Source of the DNA: Saccharina japonica
Taxonomy: Eukaryota; Sar; Phaeophyceae; Laminariales; Laminariaceae
Assembly: GCA_008828725.1 (NCBI GenBank)
Contig: MEHQ01004329.1
Span: 62,001 to 126,000 of the forward strand
DNA length: 64,000 nt
Direction: 5' to 3'
This document shows, piece after piece, positions 10,113 through 21,800 of this stretch (position 1 is its first letter; each line of letters begins with the position of its first letter). The translations under genes were made by a program, and so were the position numbers. Under the pieces are notes generated by a model. That model was not told the origin of the DNA and did no database searches. It worked only from the letters and a program-made list of their open reading frames with translations.

Positions 10113-12790
10113 TCACGGCTCGGCCGCTCCCGCGGCGCCCCGTCCCACCGCGCCCTGAGGTGCCCCTGAACCACTCCCTCCCGAAAGGAAGTCCGCTGCG
10201 TCGTTGATGCAACCAGACGCCACCGCCACCTGTGCCCGCGCCAAAGCCTCGTCCCCGTCGCGAAGCGCCTGGGTGATACCCGGGAAAGACTCGGCCGCAT
10301 ACCTGTCGGGGAAAAAAAACAACGTATATACACGCATGTACAATACCAGTACCCCGGCGGAAAAACCGGGCGGAACAAAAAAGGAAGGGTGTGAGGGGCG
10401 GTGCTGTACATACATTTGCAGGGGTTCGGGTTTGGATGGTGGAAGCGAAAAAAACAAAAGCTGACGCGCCGCAGTGCTGACTGATGCTGCAGAGGCATAC
10501 GTGCGTTTAAAAAAAAAGAGCGACTCTAACGAGAACGAAGGGGCATGGAAGGAAGGGGGCACAAAAAACACTCAGTGCAATACGTACCGTTCGTATACCT
10601 GCGATGAGCAAACGCTGCCCGGGGGGGGGGGGGGGGGGGAGGGTACAGACGGTGAGGGAGGGCGCCAAGCGGCGATTGTTTTGGTGGCAGGGATGAAGCG
10701 AGGCGGGGGGTTATCAGCACCCTGCTGCAACAAAACGTTGACAAGCGCCGAGTGGAAACGCTGCCACCGAGAGGACACCATTGCGGGGTGGGGAACAACT
10801 TCCCTAACCGCATACTTCGTACACTGAAAGAGCAAAGCTAAAGCGCAAGCCTTGGCCAAGCAATGCGATCGCGCTCCTCGCGCCATCCACCTCGTGCGCC
10901 TTCCAGGGCACGACCTCCGTTGCACGTGTTCAAGAAGACCCGAGGACCCCACCCCCTTCCCACCTTCCCCCAAACTCCTGCCCCCGCATCCCACCCTCTT
11001 TGTACGCCCATCCCTGTCAACTTCGGTACGCAACGACAACCCAAAAAATCAGCACTTTCATTACGCCCTCTCACCCCAGGTATAGCCCAGGGGCCTGCAG
11101 TACGTGCCGGAACCACTTGCGTCCGGGCAGTCCCTCCTCGGATAGAAAACGGCGCTCCGTCATCGCCAAGCGTTCGTTCAGGTCTTCCGCGCTCCCTCCC
11201 CCGCCCGCCGAGCTCGGCGCAATCTTCGAGTCTCCCTCACGCCCCTCGACACCGCCGCTGCCGTCGCCGCTGCTGCCGCCGACCCCGTGCCCCCCTGGAG
11301 CACCAGACCGCCGCCGCCGAGCCTGAAACCGCTCTGCCCCACGCAGAAGTACCGCCCTGGCTTCTGCCGCTGCCGAAACCGGAATGGTTTTCACGTTCGT
11401 GTAAGCTTCTACCGATGCCCCTACCGCGTCCGCGGCAGCTCGGAAGGCGGCGACCGCTTGCCGGAGCGGGGCTAGGTCGTCCTCGGAGAGGAGGCTCCCC
11501 GTCGCGGTCGCTGCCGTCACCGCGTTTTCCTTCTCTCCTGCTGCTGCTGCTGCTGCTGCTGTTGCTGCCGGGGAGAGGGCGGCGACGTACTCTTCTAGAG
11601 CAGCCGCTTGAGTCGTGGGGTCGAAAGGAAGGATGTCGGGGGTGGCCAGGCGGAGCGTCATCAACCCCCAAAAGCGGGCGGCCGCTTGAAAGTAGCGGAA
11701 ACCCGGATCGCCGTACGTGTCGACCCAGCTGAAGCTGTCGTATATGGAGTGGTCTAGAGGAGAGAAAGGTACGAGGACGCGAGAGGGGGGGTGTACTTAT
11801 ATCATGCATCGCCGTAGACGAATGACCATAGACCCTCGCAGAGGGGGCGGGGGGGGGGGGGGGGGGGGGGGCAGATGCGCTCACTGTAAGTAGTTTATTT
11901 AGCCTACTAAATATAAGAAACCGGGACCCGGCTGCGCATGTCAAGAAGGGGTGAAGAGGACAAGTCCTATCGCCCTATTGTTCAAGGCCAAATTACGTGA
12001 ACGGAGGGCGGAACTGTGAGCCCCGAAATCGCTGACCACTATGAGCACGAAATGACGTCTCTGGCGCTGTGTGGTTACGAAAACTAAAAAACGCAACGAC
12101 AGCAGCATGTCGGGACATAGCCGTTGGTCGTAGCCGTACCAAATGGCTGATATAGGTCTGATTATGCTGATCGGTGTGATTTGTGTAACGGCGATTCATC
12201 TACGGAGATTGCGGCGGGAGTTATGTTTCCCCGAACGGAACGGGCTGCATAAAAATAGCATCTGGATCCCAGTTGGGGGTCCTGGGAAGAAGGGAAGGAA
12301 GGCCCCTTCGCCCACTTTAGACAATGTGATCCATCGGGAAAAGAGGTACATACTCTGTCCCCGGCGAAAAGGCACCGCAAGGGAAATTCGGCGCGTAGCA
12401 TACCTCTCTCTTAAGGTCCACCACTACTTAGCTACTTAGGAGCATGCGCCTCGAGAACGCTCTCAAACAAGAAAAACAACACAGGTACAGGCTTGTTATT
12501 GCAGTAATGGTCCCTCTATACGTAGTGCCATTATGAGCCAGCCAACAAAACCGTAAGGATGGCACACACACCATTAATAGTACAGAACGGTGGGTTCGGA
12601 AGAAAACGTCGAGTTCTCATGCATATACACGCGGCCGCGCGCGCAGGCAGGCAACCAACTGACTCCTTCCTTCCCACTCACACACGCCGTACTCCGCTTC
12701 TGCGTCCTCCTGGAACTCGAAGTCCACCGCGGCGATGCCGAGATGGTCCAGGAAAACTGCGCCACAAAAAAAAACAAAAAAGGACAGGCA

Positions 12791-12886
<96 letters not shown>

Positions 12887-15800
12887 GGTTATTAATGAAC
12901 TCCTTGTAGAAAACTGCATCCATGAATTAACCCCTTTTAGAAAACTGCATCCATTAATGAACCCCTGTTAGAAACCTGCATCCGCCTTTTCCGGGGAAAA
13001 CTACTTGAATTTACTGTAGTGTATTTTTTTCGCAGCGTAGTAAATAAAAGAGTTAAGGCGGGGCGAAGCGGTCAAGTCAAGCGATGATTCGATACTACAG
13101 TAAGGTGTCAGAGAAGAAACGAACGCAATATGCGTCGGCGCGCTGCTCGCACCGGAGAAATAGTTTTTTTTGTTGTTGCTTTCCCGCGGCTGGTCTTACA
13201 GCTGTCGTGCTCTGTGGAGACACACACGAACTCTCACGCCAAAGAAGTGATGGCGGCGCCCTGGCCAAAAAAACGCCTTTAAAATCTATGCTTCGAAGTA
13301 TATATAAACATACATATACACGTTCCGCAAAGCGGGAGAATTCTGCTCCCCGCTTCAAGCAAGAGATGAACAGGCAAGGAGGAAGTCGACTCGAGGAGAC
13401 CCTGAAGTTTCACGCACTCCTCTGTGCCTCGTATAGTGCAAGCGGCATCGAGTAGCGTGTTCGGGCAACGTCGTGTGTCTTCACGTGCGCTCGGAAAGCA
13501 GAATGTTGAGCTCGAAAAGCGGAGCGGCGGACCAGCGATGGAAGCAAGGCAAGCAACAACTTTCGACCCAATGTCAACAGGGCGCTGTTCGTAATTCTTG
13601 CCCAGACCCGCCAAGCTAGTCGATACATAAAAAACGACAAGGACGACGAAACGCAGAGAGACGACCCTGGAGGCGTGGGCGCAACGCACGCAGACGAAGA
13701 CAGCTCTCTTCCAATGGGGGAAGGGGAGGGGGGCGATTATTACCATTTACCAAGCCTTCCTTTCGAGACGGAGGGGAGAGGCGTACTCACTTGTTGCTTG
13801 CCTTAGTCATTTGACCATTGAGGGGGGGGGTGTGTCCTCATATCGTGCACGGCCGTAGTCGTATGACCATAGACCCTCGCATCCCTACAATGCCGGGACG
13901 GAGCACGTTGGGTTTTCACCAACCAGGCAGACATTGCTTGCCATCGGGGGGGGGGGTTACTCATGTCGTGCACGGCCGTAGTCTATGACCATAGACCCTC
14001 GCATCCCTACAATGCCGGGACGGAGCACGTTGGGTTTTCACCAACCAGGCAGAGGGGGGGGGGGTATACTCATGTCATGCATGGCCGTAGGTAGTCGTAT
14101 GGCAATAGACCCTCGCACCCCTACAATGCCGGGACGGAGCACGCCGGGTTTTCACAGACCAGGCAGACATTGCTTGCACCAAGCGCGAAGCGGCGCGAGG
14201 TGTTCGGCGAGTCGCACGAAGGGTGAGCTGCATCCTACTAAGAACCGCTTGTGAGGGGGGTATACTCATGCCATGCATGGCCGTAGTCGTATGACCATAG
14301 ACCCTCGCATCACTATAATGCCGGGACGGAGCACGCCGGGTTTTCACAGACTAGGCAGACATTGCTCGCACCAAGCGCAAAGCGGCCCGAGGTGTTCGGC
14401 GAGTCGCACGAAGGGAAAGCTGCATCCTACTATACAAGAACCGCTCGTGAGGCGGACTTTCGTGCATACGAATGACGAAGCATCGAATCAATTGTTTTTT
14501 TGGGAGGGGGGCGACTTCAACAGGCTGCGCTGCCGCTTGGTCTACGAGTCAGTTCAGAGCAGACAACAACGAAAAACGCGTCTCTGGCCAAGAATAACCA
14601 AAACTCTTCTCCGTCCCCTCCTCCCTCATTTCGTTTCTTCTGGCGACGTACATTGAGAAAAAAAAAAAAAAAAACTCTCAGGTGTGTTTCAAGAGGTCGA
14701 AACATTCCTCGAAACTCATCTTTGCAACCTTAAACTTGGTATAATATATATAGTATAAACCCCGTTCACCCTTTGCTTACCGGCGTAGTCCGAACCCGAG
14801 CCGAGCATCTGCAGCTCTCCGGACCAGGCCTCCAGGAGCGTGCCGCCAGAGGCGGGGTCTTCGACGTCGCCGAGCGCCCCGGAGACGAGCCCGCCCAAGG
14901 AGGGCGTGGCCTTCACTCGGAGAACTTTGCCGCTGACGGCCGAGTCTACGTTCAGGTAGGCAGCTGCCTTCGCGAGAATGCCCTTTTGAGTTGAGAAGTC
15001 GGGTTTTTGACGGATTGTAAGAGAGATGGGAGGTGGGCGCGGGGGGGAGGGGGTGGGGTCAAGTTAGAAGCAGGTAGACGTGTTGCTTTTCGGGCGCGAG
15101 CGGGCTCTCCGCACCACCCCTATACCTACTGTGGGCAGCAGCATTCAGAGACTTACGACTGTGAAACGAGGCGTAGCCGTGAGCCGTGAGAGGAGGGGGG
15201 GAGGGGGGTGGGGTGTGTGCTCAAGATAGGGGTAGGTAGCACTTTTTGGCTGAAACAGTTATCACTGACTATTAGTGACCGATAGTGACTATAAGTGACT
15301 TTTACGGGGGACCATAGTAATCGTCACCCATCACGTAGACAAAAACCTATATGTCCCAGTATTTTTACTATCAGTAAGCATATTTGGTCCTGGTTACTAT
15401 GTTCCCGCGTAATAGTGCCGACTATTACTGACTATTAATGGCCATTACTGACTTTTACTGACTGTTGCTGACCATTACTGCCCACTACGAGTACGTACTG
15501 ACTATTAATGACTATATATGACTATTAGTATACCCCTCAAATGAAAAACTACCCAATAAGGCATGGCATGCCTTATCGCTGCACAATATATTCCGTTACC
15601 ATCTAGGCTAGGGGACTCATATCGGGATCGTTATATACCCCCACATGTATTATCAAAACATAGTTTTTGTGGTGCTACTGCAGGTACTGAGCCCCTCAAG
15701 TGAGGATGGGAGGCTCAGATAAACAAGGCGCGGCCCGCATAATAAGGCAAAAGCCCAAATTCGACGCGAGTCGACTAGGTAAGAAAAGGGCTGCAACTCT

Positions 15801-18800
15801 TCTCGCGATAAAACAATGAAGGCACGAACCGTTTCGCTATGAATAGTGGGGGAAGGGGGAGGAAAGCCTGGTACATATGTGACCCCGGGTCTGAATTACG
15901 ACTATAAGAGGGAGAGAGAAAAGAAGGGCGAACATAATAAAAGGGAAGTAACAAAAAAAAAAAAACGACAACACAGAAAACACGCGTCCTACACAGTAGT
16001 GGTCCCTCTATAGCGCCGGTATGTGCCAGCGGGAAAAACACCGGCGCTATATATATACAGCGGCAACCGGCGCTACTACTCCGGATTGGGGAATATATAT
16101 ATATAGGTTTTAGTATGGAAACGGAAAACTGCTGTGCCAAGCGATTTCAGCGGCATTATACAGGGCAACCGGCGCCACTCAACCGGCACTATAGAGGGAC
16201 CGGCACCACTCGTACTGTATACCAGGAACTCTTGTTTGTTACGCCTTTTCACCTCACCTCAGCGTTTTCCTCTCCCCACGCCGTGCTCCCGAGCATCCCC
16301 AGCTCCTCGCCGCTCCAGCTGCAGAGAACGATCGTACGTTGGGGCCTCCATCCACCCTTGAGAAGCACGCCCAAGCCGCGCGCAACCTCGATCAGGGAAG
16401 CAGTGCCGGAATTCGGGTCTGTTGTAGAGATAGATTTGCGGAGGGGAAAAGAGGCGTCGCCACGGTCGCGAGGGGGGGGGGAAAGGTTAAATTATGGGAA
16501 GGGGGGGGCGGCGTTTTTTTGTGGGGAGGAGAGAAAGAGGAAATAGTGCAGAGTTTGTATGCGTTTTTTAAGCGTTACAGGGAAAGTCGATCGAGATCCC
16601 GAGAGACCAATCCAAGACTTCCACGATCTAGACCTTTCAGGGAAGACATATTCCTGATCTGTATGATCTGTATGATCTGTATGATCTGTGTGATATATAG
16701 CTCATGTTGTGCCGGGAGGGGAGTTGTATAACCTGCATTATTTACTGTAGGACATAGTTTCCTTTGTTGGATCTGTACTACACAGATCCTTCACAAAATG
16801 AATAACGGCAGGTTAGGACATAGACAACAGATCGTGATATGCCGGATGGGTGGACATTTGGGAGTCGTTTGGGGGGGACAGGGACATCGTTTTCGAGGCA
16901 AGGTAAGCTTCACCTTGGGGGTGGGGGTGTTTTCCAAGACCAACAACCAAACCATCGAGGCCAGCACCTCAAAATAGACGATGGGGGGGTCGGATAAAAA
17001 AGGGCCAGCGCCGCACCCCGGCAGCCATGGCCGGCCGCTCGCGCGCACACGGGGGGGGGGGGGACGCATGCACAAAGCCCCACACGTAACGCCCCGCAGA
17101 ACAAAAAAACAGTATTAGGTCGACCTCGTGACGGTGCTGGAGGAGCACGTGGGTGCCGTACGGTCCCCCTGGTGCGTGTGAGGGCAACACTTGCGGTGCG
17201 CGACTGGTTATGCTTGCTGGACGCCGCCGCCGCTTCCTCCATATAGACCGACAACGACCAAAAACGGCGGGGATCAAAACACATTGCCCCAGCTTTCTGC
17301 GTCCCGCTCTCGAGGTGTGCTACTACCACGTATCGTAACGATGACGCGAGCTCATCGCATCAGCCGAAGCGTCACCGACAGAAAAAAAAAAAAAAAACAC
17401 ATACACATACACACACACAACCTCCTACCCCCGCCCCCGCCCCTTCTCTCCCCTGCGTCGTGTTCCTTCTCACCCACGGCTCCGAACACCCACGCGTCAC
17501 GGTGGTTCCCGATAATGATCGGCCGGTCCTCCTCCTCGGGGAGAGATCCGGGGATCGTTCCGATAACGTTCCAGATGGGGCCCACGTGAGCCTCATTTTC
17601 CACGACAAGCCGCACCGCCGCCGCACTACCGCTGGGACCCACGGTGTACGAAAAATCCAGCCCGCCCTGGAAACCCTCGGGGGCCGGAGCGCCCTTCATG
17701 GCGCGCAGGAGAGGTTCCGCGTCTCCGTAGGAGATCGGCATGACCGGGATCGAGGGAATCAACTCCTCCTGAGAGAAGCCGCAAATCTCTTCCACGGGCT
17801 TAGCGGAGGCGGCGCGTGCGGGATCTCCGGCGCAGAGGGAGGTGAACACGACGGAGCCGCGCTGGACGCTTGATGACGGCCGGAAGCCGCCGTCAGGGTA
17901 CGTGGGTCCCTTCTTGAAGCCGTCTTGCTCGGGGTCGCTGTAGATGATGGTGCCGAGCGCGCCACGCGTCTGCGCGTTCATCGCCTTCAGTCCTCGGAAG
18001 CACATGCCTGGTTCGGACACGTGCGTGGGGGGTGTAATTGTTTGCGCGGTATATACGAACGTTGCGGGGCCGTGGTCGACGAGAGGAGGGGCGTGGGGGC
18101 CGGGGAGGGGGGGGGAAGGAGTTAACATTAGCTATAGTTCTGGACGCCGACGTTTGGTTCGGTTCGGTTTGACCCCATGGCCAGAGAGTGCGCTGTGATA
18201 GCGGACGCTACAAGCCCATCGTGGATGACGGAGAACACAAGATAACCCAACTCCTCACATGTTGTTAATCAGCGGTGTCTTACGCACGTACAAAGCGCGT
18301 GTCACGGATGACGGAGAAAACAAAATACCCAAAACCCGTCCCAAGACATTATATGTATGTACAAGGTGTGTACGTTGACCACCCATGCTCTCGAAAATAA
18401 AAATACCCTGTCGAGGATCTGACGAACACACACAGCTTTGCTCCGCCTCGCCAGGGACCTGCGGTGAGCACGACGCTCCTGCCAAACACGCGGAGCGTCG
18501 GATGGCATCAACCCTTCCCCGGCATTGTGCCAACCATAGACCGTCGTGTAAGTTGCTTGAAGTGATATGTGTCGCGGTAATGGGCTACGAGCTCCGCAGG
18601 TCCAACATGGGGGAGTTGCCGTGTTTCGCCGCGTCAACTATGTCTGGATCAGCCCCTGGCCACAAGACGTCAGGGCTCGTCGGCAGAACCTCCAACTACT
18701 CGCCGCGTTACTTCGATGCCACACCAGCGCTCAAGTGCAGCGGTCCCCTACTGTGTACGTAGCCCCCTGGTGAACGTGAATCAAAAACTTTTTACGAGCG

Positions 18801-21800
18801 GGTGCTATCGTCGACTTGCCACGGCCAGGCATAGGACGCCAGGGGTTTGGTTACCCCCGCCCCATCGGTTACGACCGTATCACCCGCTTGAGCACTTCAC
18901 ACCTCGGAAAGATCATGATCTATCGATCTATCTACAGATCATCAACAGATCATCTAGTTCCTCACCTGCCGCTGTGAGATGTTGCCCAGGATCTGCATAC
19001 TACAGATCCAACCCCAGAAAACACGTGCTACACCATGCAGACTATACGGCTCCCATCCGGCATCAGGAGCTAGATCATACGGATCATACATATCATACAG
19101 ATCAGGAATATATATGCCGCTGAAAGATCTAGATCATCAAAGTGGGAATCGACGATCTGCTCGAGGTGTGATTGCAGTTGATACTGCGAACTGCGAACCC
19201 TCTATTGATTGTGCTTGCAACATATACAACAGGTACGATGACCGTTGCAGGTATTAGGGAGTTCGTATACTTGACGAGGCTTTATTGAGGTGGAACAACG
19301 GGGTTGGAGGGAAATACGGTCTATTTCTCCGCTTGCTTTCTCCGCGCGTCTCTGCTCGCGTGTTTGCTGGCTACCACTTCGAGGTCCTATAGTATATGTA
19401 TGCTTAACTACGTGGTTTATGTCTACAGCTGAAGAATAACAGCATCTTGAGCCCGCTCGCCTCTGTGAGGGCCCGTCAGGCGCCCCAGATTGAATCAAAA
19501 CGCTACCAGAAACCAATACCTTCACGTTGGTTGAAGCCCCTTGCCACCAGTCTCGCCTTTGCCCGTACCACGTCGCCCTGCTCGCTCGTCTTCCATGCGT
19601 ACGCCCACTTCGCCGACATGACGTTGAGCCCTCCTGGTTGCTACGTTGCCCGAAACGTCCCCGCGTCCGCTAGTCCACTGTATAGAAGTACAGTGGACTA
19701 GCGGACGCGGGGACGTTTGGGGGAATTTAGCAACCAGGAGGGCTCAACGTCATTTCGGCGAAGTGGGCGTACGCACGGAATACGAACGAGCATGGCGACG
19801 TGGTACGGGCCGAGGCGAAACTGGTGGCAAGGGGCTTCAACCAACGAGAGGGTATTGATTTCTTTGAGACTTTTGCTCCGACGCCTGCAGCGTCCTGCAT
19901 TCGTTTGTTGGGTGCCCTTGCTTGCGAGTTGAACTTGGACTTGTGTCACTCCGATGCCGAGCAAGCGTTCGTCCAGTCGAGCCTTGACGGGGATGTTTTC
20001 GTGCGTTTGCCACAGGGCTGCGGAGAAATGTCTGGTAAGGTGGTACGGTTGAACCGCAGTCTCTACGGCTTGAAGCAGGCGTCGAGATCATGGCACAACC
20101 ACCTTGTCACTCACATGGAAGAGTCTTGGATTTGAGCAGTGCCTCGCTGATGCGTGCGCCAATCGACTGATAGAGTCTGGCTCTGTGACCATAGTAACAG
20201 TAGTGCATGTGTATGATATATTTGCGGTGGCAGAGAAGAGTAGGTGTGACCAGTTCTGCGACGACCTGAACCGCCTTGTCCCGCTCAACAACCTGGGCGA
20301 GTTGAAGTGGTATGCAGGCTGCCGTTTTGTGAGGGAATTGGAGGCTGGAGCTTAGACGATTCCGAAACAAGCTTTCGCCGAAAACACCGCGACTGAGTTT
20401 GGGGGGTGTTCTGGTAGGACGACCCCACTCCCAATCGACCTACGTAAAGCTCGAGAACTTTGACGGGGATGAACCCCAGGGTGGCTGGCCTTTTCGCGAG
20501 CTTGTGGGCTGCTTGATGTGACTTGCGAACCAAACCAGGCCGGACGTCGCCAACACTGTAAAAACGGTAGTCAGGTACTCAAACTCGCCGAAAAGGGTTC
20601 ACTGGAAGGCTTGCGATTGGTATTTTGGAGCACGTGTTTTGTACGAGTGATTTTGGTATTACGTTTGAGAGGGGAGGTGGGCTTGAGCTGGTAGCTTTTG
20701 CGGACGCGAACTATGCCCGCAAGGCCACCGATAGGAGATCTGTTTCGGGTTGGGCTGTGATGTGTGCGGGTGCAAGTGGAAGTTGGTTTTCGAGGACACA
20801 GAAATGCGGCACGCTTTGTACCACCGAAGCCGAGTACGTTGCACTCGCGGACACCATTAAGGGAGCAATGTTTTTGAGGTACGTGTGGTGCTTTATCTTT
20901 CCAGGTCTTGGTGCGCCGCGCATCACGGTTTTCGAGGATAACGAGGGAGCGAGGCGTCTGGCACAGAACCCAGTGTGCACGTCGAACTCGAAGCACATCG
21001 ATGTGCGACACCATTTTCTGAGAGAGCTTGTGTTTCGGGGAGAGTTTTCCATTGTGCATGTACCGACTAAGGAGCAACACGCGGACTTCCTGACAAAGCC
21101 ACTCAACAGGGAGACTTTTTGCTTTCACCGCAACTTTCTGAGTCGATTTCAATGATGATACCGTCTCGTCTGGTCGTGTGGTGTGGCCGGGTGGTCTGGT
21201 GGTTCGGAGAATACATTATACGGTATTGAGATTTTGTATTGAGGATTTTCGGGTATTGAGAACCTTGCACATGTACTTCGTATCGGTTTTGAAGTAGGTG
21301 CTACTGCGCAGATATACTGCATCGTCTCTGCTTCATATAGCCGAAGACCGTGACATCGGGAAAGCTGTATTGTTGGTTGCCAGGGAGATGGCGAAGTTAA
21401 AGCTAGTATGGTTTAGATTTCGAATTTGAACGAGTTTGCTTGAACTTCTGGTATTTGGTACTTTGAGATTTGCTTGAGGTTTTGGGACCTTATGGTCTAC
21501 ATTTGGTAAATGAATTTGGGATGTGTGCTATTGATTCGGGGTGATGATTTGTGGTTTTCGGGACGGCTATAAGGTGGTGACCATGCTATGATATTGTGAT
21601 GCTTTATTGCCATGCTGTTCACCATGCTGTTCACCATGCAGGGAGGATATGAGTTGATGGGACTGTGCACTTGTTCGGTATGCATACTGCGGATGTGTGG
21701 GTGTCGCACAGTATCGATTGCAAAGCAGGAAAGATATTGATTGTGCTTGCAACAGATACAACAGGTACGATGACCGTTACAGGTATTAGGGAGTTAATAT

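Noticed and set aside
11237..11944. Long minus-strand frame rich in Arg, Ser and Pro over peptidase exon 8
   Set aside because: Shadow of the GC-rich coding exon in another frame. It has no start context or domain.
12559..12971. Frames of (Gln-Ala-Gly-Arg)n and (Leu-Pro-Ala-Cys)n
   Set aside because: They derive from the CAGG microsatellite. The real coding part here is exon 7 of the peptidase, 12682-12756.
13985..14400. Conserved-looking peptides such as [16 protein letters not shown] that recur in many places
   Set aside because: They are translations of repeat D in one frame. Conservation is at DNA level and frames break at every G run.
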